A stretch of DNA of 56,845 nt from Chlorobiota bacterium (GCA_013152655.1 JAADFW010000145.1:1-56845); one strand, 5' to 3'; shown: positions 9,482 through 19,942, counted from the stretch's first letter. Numbers and translations are program-made. The notes: generated by a model not told the origin, from the letters alone.

Positions 9482-12460
9482 ATGGATAACTACTGGCAAA
9501 GTATTGAAGAATACGGAAAAGACCCGAAAGAACTAGATAGAAAAGCAGAATTTACTGAAGAAAATCATCCTCTTGCAGAAATGTTTGATAAAAGTATTAT
9601 TAATGCACCTGCTTCGCGGCGAAATTTTTTAAAAATGTTCGGCTTCAGCATTGCTACTGCAACAGTGGTATCAAGTTGTAAAAACTCTGTAAATAAAGCT
9701 ATTCCTTATTTGATTAAACCGGAAGAAATTACTCCCGGGAAAGCTACTTTTTATGCTTCATCATATATGGATAGCAGCGATTATTGCAGCATTTTGGTAA
9801 AAACCAGAGAAGGACGGCCAATTAAAATTGAAGGCAATACCTTATCAAGCATTACCAAAGGCGGAACAAGTGCAAAAACACAAGCTTCCGTATTAAGTTT
9901 ATATGATACCGAACGATTACAGAATCCGATTGCTAAAGGAACTGAAAAATCATGGAATGAAATTGATAAGGATATTATAAAAGAATTAAATAAAATTTCT
10001 TCTGATAAGGGAAATATAGTTTTATTAACATCAAGTATTTATAGTCCTTCAACTAAAAAAGTAATTGAACAATTCCGAAAAAAACATAATAGCCTTAAAG
10101 TAGTTAATTATGATCCGGTTTCTGCTTCAGCAATAATTTTGGCAAATAAAAACACTTTCAATAAAGCATTAATTCCGTCATATTACTTTAACAAAGCAGC
10201 AGTAATAGTAAGTTTTGGAGCTGATTTTCTTGGAACGTGGATTTCTCCCATTGAATTTACCAGGCAATATGTTCAAAACAGAAAACTCACCAATGGTGAA
10301 AAAACCATGTCAAGACATATTCATTTTGAAACCGGCATGTCGTTAACAGGAAGTAATGCTGACAAGAGAATTCCAATTAAACCTTCCGATGAAGGAATTA
10401 TTTTGGCTAATTTATATAATGAACTAACAAAAATTACAGGAGCTGAATCGTTCAGCACTCCAGAGTCTCCGGTTAATATAAAAGAAATTGCCAACGAGTT
10501 ATTAAACAATAAAACTAAATCGTTGGTTGTTTCGGGCTCAAATAACCTTTCAAATCAAATTTTAGTAAATGCCATTAATAATTTGTTAGGTAGTTATGGA
10601 AATACTATTGATTTAAATACACCCTTCCTTATTAAACAAGCTATTGATTCTGATTTTAACTCTCTGGTTCAATCGATGAATGAGGGAAGCATAGATGCAC
10701 TTTTAATTTATAATGCAAATCCTGTTTATAATTCATTTATAAGTAGCAGTTTTATAACCGGACTTGAAAAAGTACCATTAAAAATTTCCTTTGCATCTAC
10801 ATTAGACGAAACAGCTTCGCTTTGTGATTATGTTTGTCCTGACAATCATTACCTTGAATCTTGGAATGACGCAGAACCTAAAAAAGGTTTTTATAGTTTA
10901 ATGCAGCCTACAATTGCAAATTTATTCAACACACGGCAATTTCAGGAAAGCATTTTAACATGGGCAGGCAATACAACAAAATATCATGATTTTATTCAAT
11001 CGGTTTGGGAAGCAGAACTATTCCCAAAACAAGAAATGCCTTTATTTAGAAATTTTTGGAATAAAAGTTTGCAAGATGGTATTTTTGAAGTACAGCCCGT
11101 GAAAGCTTCTCAACCTGAATTCATAGACTCTTTTACCAAACCTGCCATAGATAAACTGGCCTCTAATCAAAATGAAGCAGGTTTTGAAATCAGCTTTTAT
11201 GAAAAAGTTAGTATTGGAAATGGAAATCAAGCAAATAATCCCTGGCTACAAGAAATGCCTGACCCGATTTCAAAAATAGTATGGGACAATTACGCTAACA
11301 TTTCTCCAAAACAAGCCAAAGAACTGAATCTTAAAAATGGAGATGTTATAAATATTAATCATACTATACAACTTCCAATTTTTATTCAACCCGGACAGGC
11401 ATACCAAACCCTATCTGTTGCTTACGGCTATGGAAGGACAAAAACAGGAAAAGTTGGAAATAAAGTAGGAGAAAATGTTTTTCCATTACCTACAATAAAA
11501 GAAGGTTGTATTCAAAATACATTACTCAATGTTGCGGTTTCTGCCATTGGCTTTAACCATCCTCTGGCTATGACTCAAACACATCATTCCATGGAAGGGA
11601 GGAAAATAGTTAGAGAATCTACACTTGAAAAATATCTTGAAGACCCTAAGTCGGGTAATGAATATCATTTTGAAATAGAAGAAGAATCTACTTCTCTTTA
11701 TAAAAACCACCCAACGGAAGGACATCATTGGGGAATGGTAGTTGATTTGAATTCTTGTATTGGATGTGGAAATTGTGTAATAGCTTGCCAGGCAGAAAAC
11801 AATGTACCTGTGGTTGGAAAAGAGGAAGCTATGAAAAACCGGGAAATGCAATGGATTAGAATTGACCGCTACTATAATGGTGATCCTGAAAATCCTGAAA
11901 CAGTATTCCAGCCGGTAATGTGTCAGCATTGCGATAATGCACCTTGCGAAAATGTTTGTCCAACAGCTGCAACCAACCATAGTTCCGAAGGATTAAACCA
12001 AATGATTTATAACCGTTGTGTAGGAACAAAATATTGTGCAAATAATTGCCCTTATAAAGTGCGTAGATTTAATTGGTTTGATTACACTAATGCAGATGCA
12101 ATACCTGCAAACACTCACGATGTTGCAGGAATGACTGTTGATTTGAAACGTATGGTACTAAATCCTGATGTAACTGTCCGGGCAAAAGGAGTAATGGAAA
12201 AATGCTCTATGTGTGTGCAACGAATACAAGAGAAAAAATTAGATGCAAAAATTGAAGGCAGGCCTTTAAAAGACCTTGAAATACAAACAGCTTGTATGCA
12301 ATCATGCCCTTCTAATGCAATTATTTTTGGCGACATGAATGATAAAAAAAGCGAAGTTTCCAGACTTATGCACAACGAAAGAAATTACCATTTATTGGAA
12401 GAATTACATGTTTTGCCTTCTGTTGGCTATTTAACAAAAATCAGAAATAAAAAAGCATAA
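9482..12460 (+). CDS. actB: Alternative complex III subunit ActB (molybdopterin oxidoreductase-like + ferredoxin domain, Tat-like signal)
   Basis: SRRNFLKMFGFS Tat-like leader with Cys after; C-terminal 4Fe-4S motifs CIGCGNCVIAC, CQHCDNAPCENVCPT, CVGTKYCANNCPY, CMQSCPSNAI. Confidence 0.95.
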   Translation: MDNYWQSIEEYGKDPKELDRKAEFTEENHPLAEMFDKSIINAPASRRNFLKMFGFSIATATVVSSCKNSVNKAIPYLIKPEEITPGKATFYASSYMDSSDYCSILVKTREGRPIKIEGNTLSSITKGGTSAKTQASVLSLYDTERLQNPIAKGTEKSWNEIDKDIIKELNKISSDKGNIVLLTSSIYSPSTKKVIEQFRKKHNSLKVVNYDPVSASAIILANKNTFNKALIPSYYFNKAAVIVSFGADFLGTWISPIEFTRQYVQNRKLTNGEKTMSRHIHFETGMSLTGSNADKRIPIKPSDEGIILANLYNELTKITGAESFSTPESPVNIKEIANELLNNKTKSLVVSGSNNLSNQILVNAINNLLGSYGNTIDLNTPFLIKQAIDSDFNSLVQSMNEGSIDALLIYNANPVYNSFISSSFITGLEKVPLKISFASTLDETASLCDYVCPDNHYLESWNDAEPKKGFYSLMQPTIANLFNTRQFQESILTWAGNTTKYHDFIQSVWEAELFPKQEMPLFRNFWNKSLQDGIFEVQPVKASQPEFIDSFTKPAIDKLASNQNEAGFEISFYEKVSIGNGNQANNPWLQEMPDPISKIVWDNYANISPKQAKELNLKNGDVININHTIQLPIFIQPGQAYQTLSVAYGYGRTKTGKVGNKVGENVFPLPTIKEGCIQNTLLNVAVSAIGFNHPLAMTQTHHSMEGRKIVRESTLEKYLEDPKSGNEYHFEIEEESTSLYKNHPTEGHHWGMVVDLNSCIGCGNCVIACQAENNVPVVGKEEAMKNREMQWIRIDRYYNGDPENPETVFQPVMCQHCDNAPCENVCPTAATNHSSEGLNQMIYNRCVGTKYCANNCPYKVRRFNWFDYTNADAIPANTHDVAGMTVDLKRMVLNPDVTVRAKGVMEKCSMCVQRIQEKKLDAKIEGRPLKDLEIQTACMQSCPSNAIIFGDMNDKKSEVSRLMHNERNYHLLEELHVLPSVGYLTKIRNKKA

Positions 12461-12496
12461 TTAAACATAGAATAAATTAATTTAAACTAATAAAAT

Positions 12497-13858
12497 ATGT
12501 ACGTATCTCCGATTAGAGAACCTTTAATTAAAGGAGAAAAAAGTTATCAAACTATTACGGATGAAATTTCCGCACCAATAGCCGGGAAACCAGGCCCATT
12601 ATGGTATGCCGGAATTACTTTTTCAACACTGGCTTTATTGGTTGGATTGTACGCTATGGGGCATACCGTTTGGAACGGCATAGGCACATGGGGTGCAAAC
12701 AGAACCATTAATTGGGGTTGGGGAATAACAAATTTTGTGTGGTGGGTTGGTATTGGCCATGCAGGTACCTTTATTTCTGCCATATTATTATTATTCCGAC
12801 AAAAATGGAGAACCAGTATAAACAGGGCAGCTGAAGCCATGACAATATTTGCTGTAATATGCGCAGCACTATTTCCGGTACTTCACCTTGGCCGTCCGTG
12901 GTTAGCTTTTTTTATGGCTCCGTATCCTTCAACTCGTGAATTATGGATTAATTTTAATTCACCGTTGATTTGGGATGTTTTTGCAATTAGTACCTATTTT
13001 ACAGTCTCTCTTTTATTTTGGTACATTGGACTAATACCCGATTTAGGAACTATCCGTGACAGAGTTACCTCAAAAGGGAAAAAAGCATTTTATAAATTTA
13101 TGAGTTTTGGTTGGACAGGGTCAGCAAAACACTGGCAACGTCACGAATCAATTAGTTTAATATTAGCCGGGTTAGCTGCTCCATTAGTTCTTTCTGTACA
13201 TAGTATTGTAAGCATGGATTTTGCTACATCACTAATTCCTGGTTGGCATACTACTATTTTTCCCCCTTATTTTGTTTCCGGAGCTATTTTCTCAGGATTT
13301 GCGATGGTATTAACACTAATGATTATTACCCGACGAACATTGAACTTACAACAATACATTACTGTAAATCATATCGAATCAATGAATAAAATAATTATTG
13401 CAACCGGTTCTATTGTAGGTGTTGCTTATATTACTGAATTATTTATGTCGTGGTATTCTGGAAATATTTATGAACAATATACTTTTTTAAACAGGGCAAC
13501 CGGGCCATATTGGTGGGCTTACTGGATAATGATGACTTGTAATGTAATCTCTCCCCAGTTACTGTGGTTTAAAAAACTTAGAAGAAATTTAACATTTACT
13601 TTTATTTTATCCATTTTTATAAATATTGGAATGTGGTTTGAACGCTTTGTTATTGTTGTTACTTCATTACATCGTGATTTTTTACCATCCAGTTGGTCTA
13701 TGTATTATCCTTCTATTACCGAAGTGGGTATTTTTATAGGCACTTTTGGAATATTCTTTACTTTATTTCTGCTGTTTATTCGCTTTTTCCCTGTAATTGC
13801 AATATCTGAGGTTAAAAGCGTATTAAAAAGTTCCAGTGAAAAATTCATTAAAAAGTAA
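12497..13858 (+). CDS. actC: Alternative complex III subunit ActC (NrfD/PsrC family)
   Basis: Polytopic NrfD-like protein (FVWWVGIGHAGTFISAILLL, LHLGRPWLAFFMAPYP) in act operon. Confidence 0.95.
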   Translation: MYVSPIREPLIKGEKSYQTITDEISAPIAGKPGPLWYAGITFSTLALLVGLYAMGHTVWNGIGTWGANRTINWGWGITNFVWWVGIGHAGTFISAILLLFRQKWRTSINRAAEAMTIFAVICAALFPVLHLGRPWLAFFMAPYPSTRELWINFNSPLIWDVFAISTYFTVSLLFWYIGLIPDLGTIRDRVTSKGKKAFYKFMSFGWTGSAKHWQRHESISLILAGLAAPLVLSVHSIVSMDFATSLIPGWHTTIFPPYFVSGAIFSGFAMVLTLMIITRRTLNLQQYITVNHIESMNKIIIATGSIVGVAYITELFMSWYSGNIYEQYTFLNRATGPYWWAYWIMMTCNVISPQLLWFKKLRRNLTFTFILSIFINIGMWFERFVIVVTSLHRDFLPSSWSMYYPSITEVGIFIGTFGIFFTLFLLFIRFFPVIAISEVKSVLKSSSEKFIKK

Positions 13859-13869
13859 AAAGAACAAAC

Positions 13870-14397
13870 ATGAAAAGAACAAATAATTACATAACAGCAT
13901 ACTTTGAAGATGATGATGACTTGAAAGTTGGTATTAAAAGCCTTTTAGAGAAAAAAGTTACTATTCATGATGTTTTAACACCTTTTGCCGTTCATGGTTT
14001 AGATCATCTTTTAAATTTCAAGCGTTCACGAATTCCAAAAGTGGGTTTTATTTCAGGAATGGTTGGCGGTGTTTCAACATTATTATTCCAAACATGGGTA
14101 TTTACTAAAGCATGGCCTCTAAATATTGGGGGAAAGCCTTTCTTTGCCCTTCCTTCATTTATTCCGGTAACTTTTGAATTGAGTGTATTGATTGCAGCTT
14201 TTGGAATGATTGCTGCATATTTTATTAGTTCAAACATAGGCCCTGGTTCTAAAAATGTTATATATGATGAACGTGTTACGGATGACCGATTTTTAATAAT
14301 AATAGATTTAGAAAAAGATAATTCGATAAATGATAAAGAAAAAATAAAAGAAATTTTAAAAGAAATTGGTGCTAAAGGAATTACCATTAAAGAATAA
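13870..14397 (+). CDS. actD: Alternative complex III subunit ActD (DUF3341)
   Basis: Small protein with two TM helices and DUF3341-like pattern, act operon context. Confidence 0.92.
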   Translation: MKRTNNYITAYFEDDDDLKVGIKSLLEKKVTIHDVLTPFAVHGLDHLLNFKRSRIPKVGFISGMVGGVSTLLFQTWVFTKAWPLNIGGKPFFALPSFIPVTFELSVLIAAFGMIAAYFISSNIGPGSKNVIYDERVTDDRFLIIIDLEKDNSINDKEKIKEILKEIGAKGITIKE

Positions 14398-14448
14398 TTT
14401 TCTAAAAACTTAACTTCATAATTTGATTAAGAATAAAAATAAATTCCA

Positions 14449-15612
14449 ATGAACGAAAAATTTAAATTTGAAAAAAGCCAAAAAATTACTTTTATATTAT
14501 TAATTGTAGTTGGCCTTTTGAGTCTAACAGCCGGAATATTAATATATAAAGATCATCCTGAAAAGATATGGTCAAATATTTTACTTAATAATTATTACTT
14601 TTTAGCTATTGCCTTATGTGGAATATTCTTTGTTGCAGTACATAAAATTGCTGATTCAGGCTGGCAAGCAAGTTTAATTCGTATTCCAGAATCTTTTGCA
14701 TCTTATATCCCAATTGCTGCTATATTAATGTTTTTAATTTATTTCGGAATGCATGATATATACCATTGGACACATACAGAAAGTTTAGACCATATTTTAC
14801 AGGGAAAAACAGCTTATTTAAATATGCCTTTCTTTTTTATTAGAATGTTTATATATTTTGCATTATGGATTCTGGTAAGTTACGGACTAAGAAGACTTTC
14901 AATAAAAAGCGATTTTGAAAATGACAATAAACACTTTAATAAAAGCAGGACTTATGCAGCATTATTTGTTGTATTGTTTGCAATAACATCTTCAACCATG
15001 AGTTGGGATTGGTTGCTTTCTATTGATGCTCATTGGTATAGTACAATGTTTGGCTGGTATATTTTTTCAGGTGCCTTGGTTACTTCTATTGCTGCAATCA
15101 CTCTTATTATTTTATATCTTAGAAAAAAAGGCTATATGCAGTATATTACAGAATCGCACTTGCATGACTTAGGCAAGTACTTGTTTGGTTTTAGTATTAT
15201 GTGGGCATATTTATGGTTTGTACAATTTTTATTTATCTGGTATGCCAATATTCAGGAAGAAACCGTATATTTTGTCCAGCGATTAGAGCATTTCCCAATT
15301 CTTTTTTATGCTAATGTTATTATAAACCTTGTACTTCCATTTTTTGTACTAATGTCAAGAGGTTCAAAAATGAAAACTTCTATTTTAGCAACAATTGCAG
15401 CTATAATTCTAATAGGACATTGGATAGATTTGTATTTAGTAATTATGCCCGGTTCGGTGGGAAATTCAGCATCTGTTGGTTTTCTTGAAATAGGCTTAAG
15501 CATTGGTTATGCCGGACTGTTTTTATATGTAATATTCAATTCATTGACAAAAGCAAGTTTAGTTCCTGTTAACCATCCGTTTTTAGAAGAAAGTTTACAT
15601 TATGAAACCTAA
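14449..15612 (+). CDS. actF: Alternative complex III subunit ActF (quinol:cytochrome c oxidoreductase membrane subunit)
   Basis: Polytopic membrane protein (TSSTMSWDWLLSIDAHWYSTMFGWYIFSGALV), act operon context. Confidence 0.9.
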   Translation: MNEKFKFEKSQKITFILLIVVGLLSLTAGILIYKDHPEKIWSNILLNNYYFLAIALCGIFFVAVHKIADSGWQASLIRIPESFASYIPIAAILMFLIYFGMHDIYHWTHTESLDHILQGKTAYLNMPFFFIRMFIYFALWILVSYGLRRLSIKSDFENDNKHFNKSRTYAALFVVLFAITSSTMSWDWLLSIDAHWYSTMFGWYIFSGALVTSIAAITLIILYLRKKGYMQYITESHLHDLGKYLFGFSIMWAYLWFVQFLFIWYANIQEETVYFVQRLEHFPILFYANVIINLVLPFFVLMSRGSKMKTSILATIAAIILIGHWIDLYLVIMPGSVGNSASVGFLEIGLSIGYAGLFLYVIFNSLTKASLVPVNHPFLEESLHYET

Positions 15613-15627
15613 AATAATTACTATTAT

Positions 15628-15665
15628 TTAGAATGAATAAATATTTTGTTAAATGCTCATTCTAA
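15628..15665 (+). repeat. Intercistronic inverted repeat between actF and actE
   Basis: Perfect 9-bp arms TTAGAATGA (15628-15636) / TCATTCTAA (15657-15665), 20-nt loop. Confidence 0.6.
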
Positions 15666-15697
15666 TATTCTCAGAAAAATTATAAAATTATAGACAA

Positions 15698-16258
15698 ATG
15701 AAATATTCAACATTATTTATTGCAAGTACATTTTTCATTTTTACTTTCATTTCCTGTGATAAAACCCGTAATGATACCGCAAGGCACTTCATGCCCGACA
15801 TGCAAGATTCAAGGGCTTATGAAACTTATTCTGCTAATCCTAATTTTTCGGACGACAAAACTGCCAGGCCACCGGTTGAAGGCACAATTCCAAGAGGATT
15901 TATTCCTTATCAATATCCTAATACGCCAGAAGGTAAAATTGCTGCCGGAAACGAATTAAAAAATCCGGTTCTTTTAAATAAAGAATCATTAAAAGATGGT
16001 GAAAAAATGTATAAGCGTTTTTGCATTGATTGCCATGGAGAAAAAGGAGATGGAAAAGGCTACTTATTTACAAGTGGAAAATACCCGGTACAACCCCGAA
16101 CATTGATTGACAATGACTTAAAAACAAGGCCTGTTGGACAAATATATCATGTTATTACACTTGGCTCTGCTGTTATGGGTGCACATGGTAGTCAAATAGC
16201 TCCCAATGACAGATGGAAAATAATACACTACATTAAAGAAGTTCTTCAAAAAAATTAA
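15698..16258 (+). CDS. actE: Alternative complex III subunit ActE (monoheme cytochrome c lipoprotein)
   Basis: Lipobox (FTFISC) and single CxxCH (CIDCHG); RPPVEGTIPRGF signature. Confidence 0.92.
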   Translation: MKYSTLFIASTFFIFTFISCDKTRNDTARHFMPDMQDSRAYETYSANPNFSDDKTARPPVEGTIPRGFIPYQYPNTPEGKIAAGNELKNPVLLNKESLKDGEKMYKRFCIDCHGEKGDGKGYLFTSGKYPVQPRTLIDNDLKTRPVGQIYHVITLGSAVMGAHGSQIAPNDRWKIIHYIKEVLQKN

Positions 16259-16298
16259 AACTATTATAGTTTCCTTGTTTTATCATATTTTTAGGTAC

Positions 16299-16316
16299 AT
16301 GTAGTTGAAACTACAT
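16299..16316. repeat. 18-bp palindromic element upstream of ccsBA
   Basis: ATGTAGTT-GA-AACTACAT, 8-bp perfect arms. Confidence 0.55.
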
Positions 16317-16493
16317 AAATATTATTTAGGATATTCATCTGTAAAAAACCTGCTTTTAATCATTTTTTAATAAAAAAAATTGCATTTTCTTGTAAATCAA
16401 TAAAAATTCTATTTTATAATTAATTTAAAACATTAAACATTATTTATTTTTACTGATTAATGTAGATTTAGCATTCATTAAAAAAATATTCCT

Positions 16494-19241
16494 ATGAAAA
16501 AAATACTTAACATTTTTATTTCCATGCAATCCATGGCAGCACTTTTAATCATTTTTGCCACATCTATGGCAGTTGCTACTTTTGTAGAGAATGATTTTGG
16601 TGCTATTGCTTCAAAAGCTGCAATTTATAATACCTGGTGGTTTAACCTTATTTTATTTTTACTCTCGGTAAATATGATTGGCAATATTTTTATTTATAAA
16701 TTATATTCCTTGAAAAAACTACCCATGTTCACTTTTCACGTAGCTTTTATTATAATTATTGCAGGAGCAGCTGTAACCCGATTTATAAGTTATGAAGGGA
16801 TGATGCATATTCGTGAGAATGATTCTTCAAACAAAATGGTTACCAGCAACACTTTTATTAGCATTGATGCACAATCAGGCAATGAAAAATACAATAAAGT
16901 AAAAACCGTTTATTTCTCAGCTATCACAAAAAACAGGTTTAAAGATAATTTTAAAATCAATGGTAAAAAAGTAACTGTTAAAACTATCAGGTATATTCAG
17001 AATACCGGAAAACAACAAAACGGACTTGATGCTTGCCTGTTTGAAGTAACTGTTGACGGAAATAAGCAAAAAGTAAAAGCATGGGGAAAATCAGGGACTG
17101 TACAAAAGGCACAAGAATTTACTTTTAATGATGTACAGTTTAAAATTTATTACGGTTCAATGTATTATACTATTCCCTTTAGCATTGCCTTAAAAGATTT
17201 TCAACTGGAACGATATCCCGGCTCAAACAGCCCTTCATCTTATGCAAGTGAAGTCATTTTAATTGATAAAGAAAAACAAGTTGAAAAACCTTTCAGAATA
17301 TACATGAATCATGTTTTAGACTATCGTGGCTATCGTTTTTTTCAATCTTCGTATGACCAGGATGAAAAAGGCACTATATTGTCAGTAAACCATGACAAGG
17401 CCGGAACACTTTTAACATATCTCGGCTACATTTTACTGGCAGTAGGAATGTTATTTACTTTGTTTAGTAAAAGCAGCCGGTTTTTGGCAGTTGCAAAAGA
17501 ATCTTCAAATTTACATTTGTCGAGAATTGCTAAAACAGTTTTATTAGGAATATTTCTGGGTTCACTTAGTTTTTCACCGGCAACAATTTATGCACAAAAA
17601 GAAAATGTTAAAATAATTGATGCCAGCCATGCTAAAAAATTTGGTGAACTTTTAGTCCTCGACAGAAATGGCCGAATAAAACCCATGAATACAATGACAA
17701 GCGAAGTGTTACGTAAAGTAGCTCGTAAAGACCGTTTTCTGGGTATGAATTCCGATCAGGTTTTTTTAAGTATGATTTCAGACCCGGTAACTTGGCAAAA
17801 TACTAAAATGATTCGCATATCTGACCCTGAATTAAAAGATTTTCTTAAGATTGATGGCAAATTTGCCTCTTATGCCGATATGATTGACCAGGAAAGCAAC
17901 CAATATCTATTAGGCAAATTTGTAAATGCTGCATACAATAAAAAACCATCAATGAGAAACAAGTTTGATAAATATGTAATGAAGGTTGACGAAAGAATGA
18001 ATGTTTGTTATATGGTTTACATGGGTAATTTTTTAAATATTTTCCCTGTTCCAAATGACCCTAACCAAAACTGGGCTTCGGTTAATGAGCATAAACATGA
18101 CTTTGTAGGCGAAGATTCTATATTTGTTGCAAATATATTTTCATTATATATCAATTCTTTACAAGAAGCTGTAAAAACAGGGGACTATAACAAAGCTGAT
18201 GAAAATTTAGATTATATTAAAAAATTCCAGCAAAAATATGCAGCATCTATTATACCCTCACAATCCAGAATTAAGTTTGAAATATGGTACAATCATTTAA
18301 ACTTGTTTGAAAGAATTTCATTTGTTTACGGAATTATAGGCTTTGTAATGCTTATTGCCCTGTTTATGAATGTTTTAATACCAACTCTAAAAGTAAAATT
18401 AGTAGTCAACATAAGTACTATTATTATTTTTGTTTCATTTATATTGCATACAATGGGTTTATTAGCCCGCTGGTATGTAGCCGGCCATGCCCCGTGGAGT
18501 AATGGTTACGAATCAATGATCTACATTTCGTGGGCCACAGTACTAGCAGGTTTCATATTTATGAAACGCTCTCCTATTTCATTATCGGCAACTTCGCTTT
18601 TGGCTTTTTTAATACTGTTTGTTGCTCATATGAACTGGCTTGACCCGCAAATAACCAATCTTGTTCCGGTTTTAAACTCATATTGGCTATCAATACACGT
18701 TGCAATTATTACTGCAAGTTACGGATTTTTAGCTCTTGGGTCATTAATCGGATTTTTGGTGCTTTTACTAATGATATTCAGAACTAATAAAAATGCTGCT
18801 AATATCAGTTTAACAATAAAAGAATTGGGTTTAGTAAATGAAATGACTTTAACAGTTGGCTTATTTTTATTAACCATTGGAACATTCTTAGGTGGTGTGT
18901 GGGCAAATGAATCATGGGGAAGATACTGGGGTTGGGACCCAAAAGAAACATGGGCTTTAATTACCGTTATTGTTTATTCATTTATTGTACACATGCGTTT
19001 AATTCCCGGCTTAAAAGGTACTTATTCTTTTAATGTAGCATCTATACTGGGCTATGGCTCTGTAATTATGACTTATTTTGGAGTAAATTATTATTTGTCA
19101 GGATTGCACTCTTATGCAAGCGGTGATCCTGTTCCGGTTCCTGTTTTTGTTTATTATACAATTGCAATTGTTGTTGTTGTTGCTATTGTAGCCTATTTAA
19201 ATGAAAGAAAATATAAAGATATAAACGAACCAACAGGATAG
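16494..19241 (+). CDS. ccsBA: Fused ResB/CcsB-CcsA cytochrome c biogenesis protein (system II synthase)
   Basis: N-terminal ResB-like and C-terminal CcsA region with WWD-type motif (WANESWGRYWGWDPKETWALI). Confidence 0.94.
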   Translation: MKKILNIFISMQSMAALLIIFATSMAVATFVENDFGAIASKAAIYNTWWFNLILFLLSVNMIGNIFIYKLYSLKKLPMFTFHVAFIIIIAGAAVTRFISYEGMMHIRENDSSNKMVTSNTFISIDAQSGNEKYNKVKTVYFSAITKNRFKDNFKINGKKVTVKTIRYIQNTGKQQNGLDACLFEVTVDGNKQKVKAWGKSGTVQKAQEFTFNDVQFKIYYGSMYYTIPFSIALKDFQLERYPGSNSPSSYASEVILIDKEKQVEKPFRIYMNHVLDYRGYRFFQSSYDQDEKGTILSVNHDKAGTLLTYLGYILLAVGMLFTLFSKSSRFLAVAKESSNLHLSRIAKTVLLGIFLGSLSFSPATIYAQKENVKIIDASHAKKFGELLVLDRNGRIKPMNTMTSEVLRKVARKDRFLGMNSDQVFLSMISDPVTWQNTKMIRISDPELKDFLKIDGKFASYADMIDQESNQYLLGKFVNAAYNKKPSMRNKFDKYVMKVDERMNVCYMVYMGNFLNIFPVPNDPNQNWASVNEHKHDFVGEDSIFVANIFSLYINSLQEAVKTGDYNKADENLDYIKKFQQKYAASIIPSQSRIKFEIWYNHLNLFERISFVYGIIGFVMLIALFMNVLIPTLKVKLVVNISTIIIFVSFILHTMGLLARWYVAGHAPWSNGYESMIYISWATVLAGFIFMKRSPISLSATSLLAFLILFVAHMNWLDPQITNLVPVLNSYWLSIHVAIITASYGFLALGSLIGFLVLLLMIFRTNKNAANISLTIKELGLVNEMTLTVGLFLLTIGTFLGGVWANESWGRYWGWDPKETWALITVIVYSFIVHMRLIPGLKGTYSFNVASILGYGSVIMTYFGVNYYLSGLHSYASGDPVPVPVFVYYTIAIVVVVAIVAYLNERKYKDINEPTG

Positions 19242-19272
19242 GTTTACTGTGTATATACAAAAAAACCAAAAT

Positions 19273-19305
19273 AAAAAGCCGGAAAAAGATTTCGGCTTTT
19301 TATTT
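19273..19305 (+). terminator. Intrinsic terminator after ccsBA
   Basis: AAAAAGCCG (19273-19281) / CGGCTTTTT (19293-19301) followed by ATTTT. Confidence 0.85.
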
Positions 19306-19503
19306 TGTAATCAAATTTATTATCATAATTTGGCGATAAATTTTTGAAATTTGCAGGCTAAACAGTTATACTTTTAAAAAAATATATATAAATAATGATA
19401 GTACTAATTGTAAATATTAATTTTTTTGTATATTTAATCTGTTTTAATAAAGCTCAATAGTTTTTTGAATTTTTCAATTTAAATTAATATATCATATTGT
19501 ATC

Positions 19504-19887
19504 ATGAATGCTATTAATATTGAAGGAACAAGCCATACGCCTAAAGTAGTGCTTGATAAGGAAAAAGAAATATTTGAAATTTCAGGTCAATCGCTACCGG
19601 AAAATGTAGCTTCTTTTTTTGCACCTATTTTTGAATGGTTGGATGAATATGCTAATAATCCAAATGAAAACTCGATTGTAACATTTCAAATGGAATATTT
19701 TAATACAGCTTCATCAAAAATGATTTATGAAATTCTAAATAAATTTGATGAATTATTTAACAAAGGAAATAATGTAAAAATTATTTGGAAATTTGATGAA
19801 GAAGACGAAGACATGGAAGAGGCAGGAGAAGAATATGCTGATATGATTGACGTTCCTGTTGAACTTGTTAGTTACACTGTTGATTAA
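19504..19887 (+). CDS. SiaC-family regulatory phosphoprotein (DUF1987)
   Basis: INIEGTSHTPKVVLD and FQMEYFNTASSKMI signatures of the DUF1987/SiaC family. Confidence 0.88.
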   Translation: MNAINIEGTSHTPKVVLDKEKEIFEISGQSLPENVASFFAPIFEWLDEYANNPNENSIVTFQMEYFNTASSKMIYEILNKFDELFNKGNNVKIIWKFDEEDEDMEEAGEEYADMIDVPVELVSYTVD

Positions 19888-19910
19888 TTATTTGTCGCAA
19901 TATTTTATTT

Positions 19911-19942
19911 AAATCTTCTATACAAACATAGAAGATTTTTTT
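19911..19942 (+). terminator. Intrinsic terminator after the SiaC-like gene
   Basis: AAATCTTCTA-tacaaaca-TAGAAGATTT perfect 10-bp stem followed by a T tract. Confidence 0.85.

Noticed and set aside
11522-11980. 152-aa minus ORF within actB
   Set aside because: Lies opposite the conserved Fe-S region of ActB; shadow ORF
15720-15959. 79-aa plus ORF in another frame of actE
   Set aside because: Overlaps the well-supported ActE reading frame
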